Positions 1-11,400 of a stretch of 64,000 bases of DNA are shown here, piece by piece. The DNA lies in NCBI GenBank assembly GCA_021397835.1, contig JAJFZO010000191.1, forward strand, positions 6,391,001-6,455,000. The letters are read 5' to 3'. The translations under genes and the position numbers were made by a program. This DNA comes from Moringa oleifera (taxonomy: Eukaryota > Streptophyta > Magnoliopsida > Brassicales > Moringaceae). Each line of letters begins with the position of its first letter. The first letter of the stretch is position 1. Below the pieces are notes generated by a model, which was given only the letters and a program-made list of their open reading frames with translations, was not told the DNA's origin and ran no database searches.

Positions 1-2426
1 GGTTTCTATCAATCATCACTATGATAAAATAAACCTTTTTTTTTTAATTCCTGAATCTCAAAGTGTAAGATTGAAATCCTTATTTGTCTGTTTCCACTAA
101 ACTATTGCATCCTGAGGAACAAAGAAAGTTCCTTTTTGTTATTTTCTCTTTCCTTTTGATTTATGTTGAGAAAACCTGTCACAGAGGCTTGAGGTGGAGT
201 TGGCTCAAAGCATACAGCGGAGCCCAATCTCACGAAAGACAGTGAGACATGGGTCAAAGTTGAGTCCATTTAAGCCCTAACTTGCCTTCCGGCTATTTCT
301 AGTTTGATTTGGGATAGAGTTTAGAACAAACCCGTCTGATTGAAGCCTGTAGATCCACTTGCTTTTAGTTCCCGCAATTGGTCCAAACAGCCCAAGAAGT
401 CTGAATGGAGAGCACTTAATGATCATCAAATTTTAGTCTTGTTTGATGCCTTCCTGTATCTGTGTCTTTCATTTTGGCAAATTGCACGCAGATTTAATGA
501 AATTCTATTATACCATAATTAATGAATTTCATGCACAAAAAATAAGTTAATCTGATCCACTGACCCGCAGGTTTTATTTCTTTAAACACTTGCAATTAGT
601 TAAGTAACTAATCCAACCCAATTGTTGGCTTGGAATCTCAATGGTAAATTATTTGCTTAATGTGCAACAGGCAGCCACATTAATGAACAAAATAAGGACC
701 ATGTCAGCATATTTTGAAGCCTTTTTTTCTTCCGTACAGCTCTTTCAGCAAACACCCCCAAAGAAATCAAATTGGATCCCTCACTCCCCACATGCCAACA
801 AGCTCTCAAGATCATCAACTTTGCCGTAACATCTGCTTAATTTTAATTAAAAATATGAAAGTCAACTGAGTTTGAACGATTGCCTTTATTTTAGTTTTTC
901 TTCTCTTTTTCCCTTACACATAAGGCCGCACCTTACAAAATTGAAGCAAAAAATCACGAGAAACATGGAGTAATTGATTTTTCTAACATTCATGATTGTG
1001 GTGACTCGAAATTTCAAATGAATTAACTATAATCTTGAATCGACAAATGCCTACATGAGAGACGACTGCTAGCTGGCAATGACGAATTAATTTCGAGATC
1101 TTCGTGGAACAAATGCTCTACTTACTGGAAATAAAAAAACAAATGATAATAGCTGACATACCATGATAGCAATTCTCGTAAAACCTTGATTTGTTCCTTC
1201 TTAATCAAGTAATTAAATTAAATAATAGGATTTTGAGATTTGGGTTTCCCACAAAAATTGGAACTTGCACCCACACCAACTTCCACAAAAGGTTCACGTA
1301 ACCATTGCCGAAAGAACTGCATTTCTTTCCCATAATTTTAGTTAACTATTTTTTAATGCTCCATCCATCTTGAAGAGCTGTGAAATGGTTCTCGTACATT
1401 ACAGTTAGTATTGGCAAAGTAAGTTTGACATTCATGCAGTCTTGTAGCTGAAAATATGTGTTTTTTTTGTTAAATTTTTGGAATGTTGTGGAGATCGCAA
1501 TCTTGCTTTGCCAATGAGGATCCAGTGAAGGGTTGAAAAGGAGGGCCTTCCTCTATTCAAAAGTGCATAAAAAAGTTGATTAAAATATTTGGGTTGATCT
1601 TATGATTAGAAGTTAATTATTGTTTAATGAAGATCCAAAGACATCTGATTTCCTTTGATTGGAATTTATGAATTGAAAACTAATAAGTTACCCATCTGCT
1701 GCATGCAATTGGTCCAACCATTTTACCTGTGTTCCATGCAAAAAGTCAGCTTAAAGATGCCGAAGCATCATATTCTGCCTTTCATTTCTTATAGCTTCCA
1801 GCTCATATCAGTTAAGAGTATAGAATTCTCCGAATCTCCAACAGTTTTCCTTGTCATTGTGTATGTATTCAAAATCTAGAAAGAGAAAGAAAACAGTAAA
1901 TATAAATGAAAAAAAACACATAAACTTTTTCTTTTGTTGTTGGGAGCTTAACCAAAAAACAAAAAAGCATATATTTTCACCAGACAAAAGGCATAAATTG
2001 GTTGCCTTTTTCTAATATTAAGAATACTTTTTGTTAAGGTAATGGGTTTAAATGACGGTCAAGGAAATGACTCCATTTAGATTAAAAAAATTCTTGCAAT
2101 TCAAAAAAAAAAATCTTTAATTTATAATTTTGATGTTTTAAGCTCTTTTTGATTTAAAGTGACTCACCTTTATTTATAAAAATATCTAACTTTTATTTTA
2201 ACTGCACAATATGTTGACAGCATAAGGGGAAATATAAAATCTTTACACTCAAACATTAGAAATTCCTTCTTCTGTCTAATTTTTGTTAATTTTTGTTGGA
2301 TTGAAATATAAAAATTACATTTTAAAAGATTGTCAAGATAATTTGGCATTTGATTTTTGATGAAGCATTTTTCAAATCAAGATATTGACGATGTTGATTT
2401 ATACTGAAATGTGTCAAAATTTATAA

Positions 2427-2430
<4 letters not shown>
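1..2430. other. Gene-free AT-rich spacer
   Basis: I see no gene here. The few short open frames (for example around 340-520, 640-830 and 1,655-1,880) have no signal peptide, domain or spliced partner that I recognise. There are no long tandem repeats and no organelle-like sequence that I could identify. Confidence 0.6.

Positions 2431-2469
<39 letters not shown>
2431..2469. repeat. (ATT)13 microsatellite
   Basis: An uninterrupted trinucleotide run of ATT, about 13 units, followed by short TTG variants. In one frame it reads as poly-leucine, which explains the spurious leucine-rich open frame at 2,411-2,629. Confidence 0.95.
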
Positions 2470-2640
2470 GTTGTTATTGAGTTATCTTTTTATAAATACT
2501 GTTTTCTGGATTAGTCTATATTATTTTTTCATATATTTGATAATTTTTTTGGGATATAGAATGAGGTATGAGTTTCATGTTGAATCCATGTTGAACGAGT
2601 GTGTTTTCTACGAGGCTTTATGGGAATGAATGATATTTAG

Positions 2641-5565
2641 GTAGTTCAAAACTCAATTTTGAAATTTATTTTCTAGGCGAGCAAGACATGTAAAGTCACA
2701 ATATATTTAAGTTTTTGTTTTCTATTTTTTTTGTGAGATTTTGGTTTTATATTGAAATTATGTTAGACAGGTGTTGTTTGTAAGAATCAAGTATCCTCAA
2801 ATGATGTTTAGATAGTCATAATTATATTTTACAAATGCTTACTATTTTTATATGTGTTAGCTTGATTATTTTAAAGGTGCAGCGATTTGTTATGCATTTA
2901 TACATTATTATTGAAGATAATAAATTATTATGCATATGTATAGGTGATATTTCTTAGAGTATCACATGCATATTTTGATTACATTCTAATATTTAAGTAT
3001 TATACATGAATATATGCATGTCGCATGATTGTGATGATGTGATAAAACGTTATCGTAACTTATTATAGTGTGATAATGCGCTTTATGCTTTCATATTGCG
3101 TTATTACTTTTAAAATAATATGCATTATCATGCATGATTTTAGAGACTAACACTTTGTTAATAAGAGGTTAATGATGATTCCAAAAGGTAGGGAGAGAGT
3201 TAGACAAAGAAAGTTCTCTTGATGCAAACAATATAGTTGCAATCATCTGACATAGTCAAAATTCACAATCTGTTGAATTCAAAACATCATCAACTACACT
3301 AAATTCTTTTTTGCACGAAATGTATCAACGAAAGTATCATAACTATGGGATTATTGGGCACAGTTGCCAAACAAGCCAAATTTACCAAAATCATCATTTG
3401 TGATGGATAAACAAAGCACAAATACTTAATAGGTTACTTTTTATATATTACATATTAGTTTTATAGGCTAGTTAACGCCATTGAATTTTTTATGCTGAAA
3501 TACTATTATGGTGTGAATTATTATATGTAAAATTCATACTAATTTCATGCAACCTTATAGTGACTTATGGTACTATCATAGTGACTTATTATTACTTGTT
3601 AGTATATCAAATATATTGCCCAAGTTTATTACGTGAATAATGCACTGCTTGCTTGTAAAATCCATATTAATAGCAATTTCTTGTTACTTAATTAGTATAT
3701 CAGATATATTATCGAGTCTATTGTTAAGTAGATAAAGCGTATTAGTCAATATTCAACTTAAATTAACTTAAAATGACGAGATAATTCATATTATTCAACT
3801 TCAAATGAGATTTCATAATTTATTTAAGTTAGTACTTACTTGGTTGGTATCAACTTATTGCGCCTAAATTCATAATGCACTTATTACTTTGTTGGTAGAC
3901 CATAATGAGTTAATGCTAAAGTTATAATGCACTTACTACTTGGTTGGCATAATATATTGAATTATTGCTAAGTTCATTAATGCATTCACTACTTGTACAA
4001 ATTTGAAACCATAATTTTGTATTTCATATTCTTGACAAATTACATTTACACATATAAATTATCAAAACTACATCTTAAAATATATGTTAAAATTAAAAAA
4101 ATTATATTGAAACAAATTAATATTTTAATAACTATTCACTGACTATAAACAAAAAGTAAATTTAATTAGAATTCTCAAAATTTGCATAAAGTTTCAATGC
4201 CATTGATTGTTGGATATATATACTCCATGACACACTCATCAAAAATTAAAAAGAAGCTCCATATGATCAATTCCATGAACTTAACAGAAAACTCTCCATA
4301 ATTTATTCTGCAATTTTTTTTTAAAAGGCACTAAATAGTTAGCTATACATGAACAATCACAAATGCAAAACTAAACTAAGTAAAATATTTACTCAATGTC
4401 TGCTTAATAAGTCATTATGCCTTTTAGTAAGCCAGTATATCTGTTAAATAAGTTATTTTATTTGATTAATATATCACTATATTTGTCTAAAAAGTCATTA
4501 TACGTATTTAATAAGTTACTATACAAGCCTAGTTGGTCACTATGTTCAATTACTAAATAACTATGTCTAACTAAATACATATCATACAAAGCTATTGTTA
4601 AGATAAATTAGGCAGAACATAACTGCACTAATAAAAAATATATGAAAATTTTAAATTTAATAAAAAAAATCAATGATTTATATTAAACTAAACTTAATTC
4701 ACTAAAAAGATTAAATTGTAATATGATCAATTTTATAAATAGAATTTAACATAATGTTCATAACTACAAAAAGTTAATGTAAAATTTTAAAGGAATGTGA
4801 AATATACACAAATGGACCTTTTCTCAAACAATTTTGGATCCAAGATTTAATATGGGTGAGAGTTAACATTAAAGAGTCTAAAAGAAAACACTAACGGCTG
4901 AAGAGTTTCATAAATAATTTTCTTAATTCTTGACTTTGTAATTCAACATTTTCTTTGTTTTTTATTTTTTTCATCGTAACCATAAAAAAAAAAATTTCAA
5001 GTCAACATTAAAGAGTTTGGAAGAGGGAATGATTACGCCTTGTGCTTCTTATTGACCAAAGTAATATATACATATACGTTACAATAACATAAAATAAGGG
5101 AACAAATTAATAGAAAACAAGAAAAACTTAAATATTATAACAAATTAAGATAAAAAACCAATCAAAATAATTTCAAAATAATGAAATTGAAAATGCTTGA
5201 TTTTCTCAACTAGATTTTTTAATATTTTTTTTATCCTTATTAAACATATCCTAATTCATTCATATTTTACCATTACTCTTTATTTATTTACTAATTAAGT
5301 TGTTACATCCTAAATTTTCTTTTCACATCTTAAACTATTCATATAAAAGTAAAAAAATAGAAAATACAAATTTCATTCGAATTTTCAATAGTCATCCAAC
5401 GCTTTAAATCACATATCAAATAAATACCAAATATAAATTAATGATTTTTTCTTTTTTTTCATTTTGAGGAAATTACCTACATTGGCTTTAAGAATCTCTC
5501 TCTTTTTTAGTAATTATTTTTTATATTTTATTTGTTTTGATTTCCCTATTGGGCCAGGTCATTTC
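2641..5565. other. AT-rich spacer with decayed tandem motifs
   Basis: No gene is visible. Parts are made of diverged short repeats. At about 3,830-3,993 a unit of roughly 52-57 bp built on 'cacttactacttggttgg' recurs about four times. At about 4,400-4,560 motifs of the form 'aataagtcattat' recur at roughly 35 bp spacing. These look like old satellite or minisatellite DNA. I could not assign them to a named family. Confidence 0.5.
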
Positions 5566-5815
5566 GGGGCAAGTGGATCATTTATGATGAAAATGATGGG
5601 CTTCAAGCGAATGATTCGGAGTTCTTGCAGAGTGGAACTATGCAGTACCAGACACGAGATAGATCTTCCAAAGAACAAGGCTTTTTTTTGAATAAGCCAA
5701 TTCATTTAGGACCCTGCGGATCCACTCTTTTTCCTATTCAAAGATCAGCCCTTTGTCTTTATGTTTTCACATCGAGAATTCTTTGCAGATGAAGATATGT
5801 CAAAATTACTGCCTT
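5566..5815 (+). pseudogene. ycf2: Nuclear-integrated plastid DNA: fragment of chloroplast ycf2
   Basis: The plus strand reads as a C-terminal internal part of chloroplast Ycf2. I recognise in order WIIYDENDG, a segment ending [17 protein letters not shown], a frameshifted stretch matching [15 protein letters not shown], and [10 protein letters not shown] followed by DMSK. The homology stops abruptly at about 5,815, where a T-rich repeat begins. The copy is broken: the T run after the KEQG codons is altered and shifts the frame, and a TGG tryptophan codon has become TAG at about 5,708. Several differences from the plastid gene look like C-to-T or G-to-A transitions, as expected for methylated inserted organelle DNA. 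It is not functional. The left edge is uncertain by about 15 bp. Confidence 0.88.
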
Positions 5816-6030
5816 TTCTGTTTTTTTTTTGTTTTTTTTTATTTTTAGTACAACTCAAAATTACTGCCTTTTCTTTTTTTTTCACATTATTTTTTCTTTT
5901 ACAACATAACTCAAAGATATTGTCTTTTCCTTTTTTTCACTATATTTTTTTTGTAGTACAAATCAAAGCTAGTAACTTTTCTTTCTTTTTTTCACGTTTC
6001 TTTTTTTGCAGCACAATCTAAAGCTTAATG
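5795..6030. repeat. About 54-bp minisatellite, roughly five copies
   Basis: A unit containing 'caactcaaaattactgcc' followed by a T/C-rich tract with 'tttttcacattattttt' recurs at about 52-56 bp spacing, starting near 5,798, 5,852, 5,908, 5,960 and 6,014. Related shorter arrays occur at about 6,790-6,930 and 7,735-7,860. In all three places the repeat lies just beyond the primer-binding-site end of an LTR copy (reading the minus strand), so it is probably part of the element's leader. Confidence 0.7.
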
Positions 6031-6139
6031 GCTTTTCTTTTTCTTTTGTGTGCTGAAATGAGAAAGAAAAAATTAATTTTAAATTAAAAATATATATAAA
6101 AAAATTATAAGCAAACTTGAGACTAGAACCCTAACCAAT

Positions 6140-6560
6140 GTGAACCTCATAAAGAAAAGTGTGATCCCAAATCAAGATCGATCTCCAGAATCTCCTAAAA
6201 ATATATTGGTATGGTGATCGCAGCCTATTGTCTATATTAAAGCAAGAACCTTAGTATAATAAAAACTCTACAATCAATTATGAAAGAATTGATTGATAAG
6301 TCGAATATGAGCATTATGAAAATTTTTGATAAGTTCATAAGTTCACAAAAGAACTAAGAAGGAGGAAGCAACCTCATATATGTTTTATTACTTTCTAAAA
6401 TTATTTCTACAAACTTGCACCCTTTTTAAATAAAGGTAACAGAAAACATAAAATTAAAAAATAATTACCCTAAATTTGAAAAGGAGATTCCAAAATTCGA
6501 AAAGAAAATATCTAAATTCAAAAAACAAATAATGACAAATATTTTGACAACTTTTGGAAA
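6140..6560 (-). mobile_element. LTR copy A
   Basis: Approximate bounds from alignment by eye with copies B and C. On the minus strand the block begins after the polyprotein-tail remnant and carries A/T-rich 'aaatttaggataattattt'-like repeats, a TATA-like 'tatttaaaaa', and an AATAAAAC signal near the 'gttgcttcctcc' anchor. It ends near 6,140. The following primer-binding site is badly decayed (TTGGTTAGGGTTCTAG on the minus strand). Confidence 0.55.
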
Positions 6561-6720
6561 ATAAATATTTTGCACCAAATTCTCGCCCACCTCAAGCTCT
6601 GTAGCAAATCTTCTTGCATCTTGTAATTGGTTCATATAGTAGATCTTTTAATGATACTCTTTTGATTACATCATTCTCTCTCTTGAAAAAGATTTATCCT
6701 AAAATCTTCAAGTAACGAGG
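6561..6720 (-). pseudogene. Polyprotein C-terminal remnant, copy A
   Basis: Minus-strand translation gives a segment matching the second copy: INLFQERENDVIKRVS, then DLLYEPITRCK, then a stop codon in the next stretch. It resembles the end of Ty3/gypsy polyproteins just before the 3' LTR. It is too short and broken to encode anything. Confidence 0.55.
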
Positions 6721-7033
6721 TGAAACGGATAATATCATCTATATTGCTTTAATAACATTTTTTTAAATCTCTATATCAATTTTTTTTTTACAGTATAACC
6801 AAAAATTATGTTCTTTTTTTTTTTAAAGCACAACTCAAATCTATTGTCTTTTTTTTTTTTTTTTGTAGCATAACTCAAATTTATTACTTTTTCTTTTTTT
6901 CACATTTTTTTCCAGCACAATCTAAAGCTCAATGACTTCTCTTTTTCTTTTGTGTGCTAAAATGAGGAAGAAAGAATTAATTGTAAATTGAAAACAAAAT
7001 ATTAAAAAATAGGCAAATCTAAGACTAGAATTA

Positions 7034-7045
7034 GCTTTGACACCA
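7034..7045 (-). other. Primer-binding-site-like sequence (tRNA-iMet type)
   Basis: The minus strand reads TGGTGTCAAAGC, 10 of 12 bases identical to the common plant retrotransposon primer site TGGTATCAGAGC, which pairs with the 3' end of initiator tRNA-Met. It sits directly at the end of LTR copy B, where a primer site is expected, and supports the orientation of the array. Confidence 0.6.
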
Positions 7046-7049
7046 ACTT

Positions 7050-7535
7050 ATGCGAATCTTACAAAGAAAAATGGACCTAAAATTAAGATAGTCTCCAAGA
7101 TATCCTAGAAATAAATTTATATGGTGACCATGACTCATTGCTCATATCGAAGGAAGAACCTTGGTATAACGAAGGTGCCATAATTAATTATAAAAAGATT
7201 GATTGATTAGTCGAATATAAACGCCATGAAATTTTTTTATAAGTTCACATGTTCTTAAAAAAACTAAGGAAGAGGAAGCAATCTTACAAATATTTTATTC
7301 CCTTTCAAAGTTATTTCGACAAAGTTTGCACCATTTTTAAATAGAGGTAAGAGAAATATAAAAAGAAAAACAGTAACTATCCTAAATTCAAAAAGAAAAT
7401 ATCCTAAATTCAAAAAAGAATCATTGTGAATTTAAAAAGAAATAATCTTAAATTCAAAAATAAAATATCCTAAATTTGAAAAATATATAATAACAAATAT
7501 TTTGACTACTTTTGAAAAATAAATATTTCACAGCA
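7050..7535 (-). mobile_element. LTR copy B
   Basis: Best-preserved of the three LTR-like blocks, with approximate bounds. It contains repeated 'gaatttaggatattttctt'-type motifs, a TATA-like 'tatttaaaaa', then AATAAAAT close to 'gattgcttcctcttcc', and ends a few bases before the primer-binding-site-like sequence. Confidence 0.55.
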
Positions 7536-7675
7536 AATCCTTGCCCACATCGAGCTTTGCAATAAATCTCTTTGCATATTGTAATTGGCCCATATAGTAG
7601 CTCTTTTGATGATGCTCTTTTGATTGTATCATTCCTTCTCTCTTGAAAAATGTTTGTCCTCAAATCTTCAAGTAA
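7536..7675 (-). pseudogene. Polyprotein C-terminal remnant, copy B
   Basis: Minus-strand frame with RTNIFQERRNDTIKRASS, then KELLYGPITICKEIYCKARC, running into the LTR. It resembles the pol end of plant Ty3/gypsy elements. There is no integrase or reverse-transcriptase core upstream, only about 200 bp of leader-like sequence before the next LTR. Confidence 0.6.
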
Positions 7676-7989
7676 TGAGATGAACTAGATAATATCACCA
7701 TATTGCTTTAATAGTTTTTTTTTTTAATCTTTGTATCACATTTTTTTTTTCAACACAACTCAACGTTACTACTTTTTCTTTTTTTTGCTTGATATTTTTT
7801 TTTCTTTTGCAGCACAACTTAAAGTTGCCTTGCTTTTTTTTTCACATTATTTTTTAAAAGTTTAATGGCTCTTTCATTTTTTTTTTGTATGCTAAACTAA
7901 GAAAAAAAGAACCAATTTTAAATTAAAAACAATATATATATAAGATAGACAAACTTAAGACTAGAACTAACTTTGATACGTGATGCAAA

Positions 7990-8440
7990 CTTCTTAAAAG
8001 AAAATGAGATCTAAAATCAAGATAGGCCTCTAAAATCTCCTAGAAACAAATTTGTATGATGATTGTCACCCATTACTTATCAAAGCAAGAACGTTAGTAT
8101 AATGAAGACATTGCAATCAATTATGGAAGGATTTATTGATAAGTCGAATATGAATGAAAATCTCTGGTAAGTTCACATAATCTCAAAAGAACTATGGAGA
8201 AGGAAGCAACCTCATAAATGCTTTATTTCATCCATTTTTTTTAAATAATTCTTGCACCCTCTTCAACTAAGGGCAAGAGAAAGCATTAAATTGGAAAGTA
8301 ATTATCTTAAATTCAAAAAATAAATATCCTAAATTCAAAAAGGAGATTTCCTAAATTTGAAAAATAGAAGTCTTAAATTTCAAAAAGAGATGTCCTAAAT
8401 TCGAAAAATAAACAGTGACAAATACTTTGACCATTTTCGG
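7990..8440 (-). mobile_element. LTR copy C
   Basis: Third LTR-like block, with approximate bounds. A primer-site relic, ACGTATCAAAGTT on the minus strand, lies at about 7,969-7,981. Homology to copies A and B breaks off near 8,440 without a polyprotein remnant, which marks the outer limit of the array. Confidence 0.5.
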
Positions 8441-8445
8441 AAAGT

Positions 8446-11400
8446 AAAGATAATAAGGGAGATGAACACTTCTTTTTCCTTAAAAGTTAAAAGCAACACG
8501 TTTTTACTCCAATTTTTCTCATTGCTCACTTCCCTTTCACACCTTGAAGTTGCAAAGGTTATGAAGGTGTTAAAGATTAAAGGTTGCGAGTTTATGAAGT
8601 ATGAGTAGGAGACATTATATTGTCTTCGACATTTACATTTATTACTTATTCATAATAAAAGTGATAAAATAAAAAATTAGGGCTAATTGCAAGTTGAGCA
8701 AATATTTGTGCTTTTTTTAGTTAAGGTTGTGTATTTCGACAATGTTTGTTTATATTCATCGAATCGACTGCTTACCCATACAATTTATGTGTAACATAAA
8801 TATATTGTTGATTAACATAGAGAAAAATTTGAAATTTTTACCTAAATATGAAAATGAGTTTCATGTGCTATTGTATCAATTATGAATTTGTATATAACTA
8901 TATAGGGTGATTAAGAACAACCATGATATATTCTATGTAAATGTTCCATGTAATAGGTCAAATCATTATGTGTTAGGTTTGACACATTCCTTGTTAAGTT
9001 ATGGTTGGTGCCCATGAAACGTTAAGTCAAGTTCATAGATTCATGTAGTAATTTGTAGTTAGTTTAGCATGAATTCGTTATATATCCTACGTAAAGTACA
9101 CATGTAATGTTTCAATTGTAATAATGACAATGTTTACATTTTGTGATAAGTAAATGACAACAATCATTCCAATATTCATGTAATCATTTTGATCTTTGTG
9201 TAACACGTTGTTCTGTTTATGATTGAGTACCCAAATCTAACTTACCTGACAATGAGATCTTCATGCAAGTAAAATACATATTCCATGTAACTATATATAT
9301 ATATATATATATATTCATGTAACCATGGGATGTTCATGTGTCTCTTTGAATATCCATGTAATCATGAAATGTTCATGCGACTCTTTAAAACTTCGTATAA
9401 CAAATGATATTCTGTGCAACAATTTAATCTTTTGTCTTATGTAATGAAATTTCATGTCACATTGTCTTATATACTCACTCCGGCACTAATCAATTTGAAT
9501 AAAGACGCAGTTTAGCATTAAAACATGGCTAATAATTTAGTACGCTGGTTATGTTATAAGCACAATAGCTTTGATTTTTACTTTTTTTTCCTATAATGGC
9601 ACATGAGTTGCATATGAAAGCTTTAAATAGGGCAAATGCTCTACAGAACCTTGAGGTATATCTATAAAATTGAATCAAACCCCAATCTTTAAAAAGTATC
9701 AAAATAAACCTTAAGCTTTTATGTCAAACCGATATAAATCTTCTGTTAACGAAATATTTCTTCCATTAATAACAGTTAGGTTAACCAAGGCGATATCAAG
9801 ATTTAAAAAAAAAAAAATTCTTATTTCTTTCTTCTTTCTTCTTTCTTCTTTCTTCCTTCTTTCTCTGTAATGTCTTCTTCTCCCTTTTACCCACCTCTTT
9901 CATGTGAAACCTTCACTCTGTTATTATAATTTCTAATACACATCAATTTTTTTAAAAAAAAAAATTTAACTTAAAACTTAAGAATTGAGTCGCTAGATAC
10001 GAACATCTACGATGATGAAGATAAAAGAGGGAAAATCGAGAGTTAAGAGAGAGATCAAAAGCTAAATTTATCTTTCAATTTTTTTTCTTATTCTCTTAAT
10101 TCTATCCTTTATCTCAATTTCTTAAAAGGAGTTTATTTCAAACAATGAAAACCAAACTCTCTACCTTTCTCTCAAATCTCTAATAATTGGTTTATCTTTT
10201 TCTACGTTTTTCATCGATCAAACCCTTTTAATTGAGAGTAGTATATACAATCATCCTTTACCATTAGTTTAAAAAAAAAAGTTCAAAAATTCAAAATGAT
10301 TTTACAGGTGAAATTACTATCGTACAAGAAGGTAGTAAAAGATTTAGTTGTTGGTCTCCTTTGGAAGAAGATGCATGAAAAACAATGCTACCATTTAGTT
10401 TTGGATGTCATTAAAGTTTAAAGTTTGTTTCGGTAATTAATGAGAAATAAATGAACATTGTGTCATTTTTTGAACAATAAGGTTTAAGTTGTAACTCGAA
10501 TTATACTTCAGAGTTTTTTTTTCGAACATTTATTTCTTTAAATATGTTGGAGAATCCATCGATATTGTTGATTATATGTTTGGAAGATATAAGCTATGAA
10601 GAATTTGAGGAAATTCTTTTTTCTTTTTTTTTTGGTCTTTCAAAAAAAATAAAAGAGAAAGGTGAAAAAATGAAAGAGATTTGTTATGGCCATTACCAAA
10701 GAGAATGAAGAAATAAAAACATAGTATTAAAAAAAAGATCAATCAATTCTTTTATATCAGTATCTTAACATTATAATATAGTATTTTCAAAAGTCTATGA
10801 ACATCAAACTTAGCCGTTTTATTTGCAATGATCCATATATATTTGGAATCAGTCACAATAAAGAAAATAAATCATAATAAATATTTTTTAAAAAAGATAA
10901 TATGTTTTTTTATTTATTTTCATCCATATTAAATCAATACACTCAATGTAATATAAAATTTATGTAATAAATAATTAAAAATGAAATTTTTTTAATCATA
11001 CCTTTTTATGTTCATGTTTTCAAAAGTAAAGAACAAGAAGTAGTGATAGAGGGAGAATGCGTGTGATGACATAAGAAACACTACACTGAAGAGAGGGTTT
11101 ACAAAGAGAATGCTTGGTTTTGGATTTTCTAAAATGAAAACAGAAGATTTAGAGAAGATAAAACATGGAGAAAAAGAGAAATGGAAACTTTCGTGTTAGA
11201 TCTCTTATTGACTTTAGAGTTTGATTACCAAAAAGAAAAAGAAAGAGAAAAATGAAGAGAGAAAAACCGCTTAAATCAAAGGTAGGAAAAAAAATTCTTA
11301 CACTCAAAGAAGAGAAACAGATTTTCTTTGAATGAGAAAAAAAGTCAAACTTTTTAGTTAATAACTAGTTTTTAATATTTTTATATTTATTTTTTGACAA

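Larger units (their letters stand above)
5795..8445 (-). mobile_element. Tandem array of degenerate LTR-retrotransposon LTRs with short internal pieces
   Basis: Three diverged copies of one sequence repeat in the same direction at about 0.9 kb spacing. The anchor 'gtgtgctgaaatgag' and its variants lie near 6,048, 6,952 and 7,888. On the minus strand each unit has an LTR-like block, a primer-binding-site-like sequence and a T/C-rich leader. The first two are preceded by a remnant of a polyprotein C-terminus (LRTNxFQE...IKRxSxKxLLYxPIT). The arrangement is LTR-internal-LTR-internal-LTR with no gag and almost no pol, so it cannot be autonomous. The polyprotein tail and the tRNA-iMet-type primer site suggest a Ty3/gypsy ancestor, but family assignment is an inference. 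Confidence 0.7.

Noticed and set aside
2411..2629. Poly-Leu membrane-like small protein.
   Set aside because: The leucine run is the (ATT)n microsatellite read in one frame, and the first codon of the frame is not part of a recognisable gene.
9640..9860. Possible transposon terminus starting at 'gggcaaatgctctacag'.
   Set aside because: I searched by eye for the inverted partner down to 12,000 and found none, so a terminal-inverted-repeat element cannot be supported.
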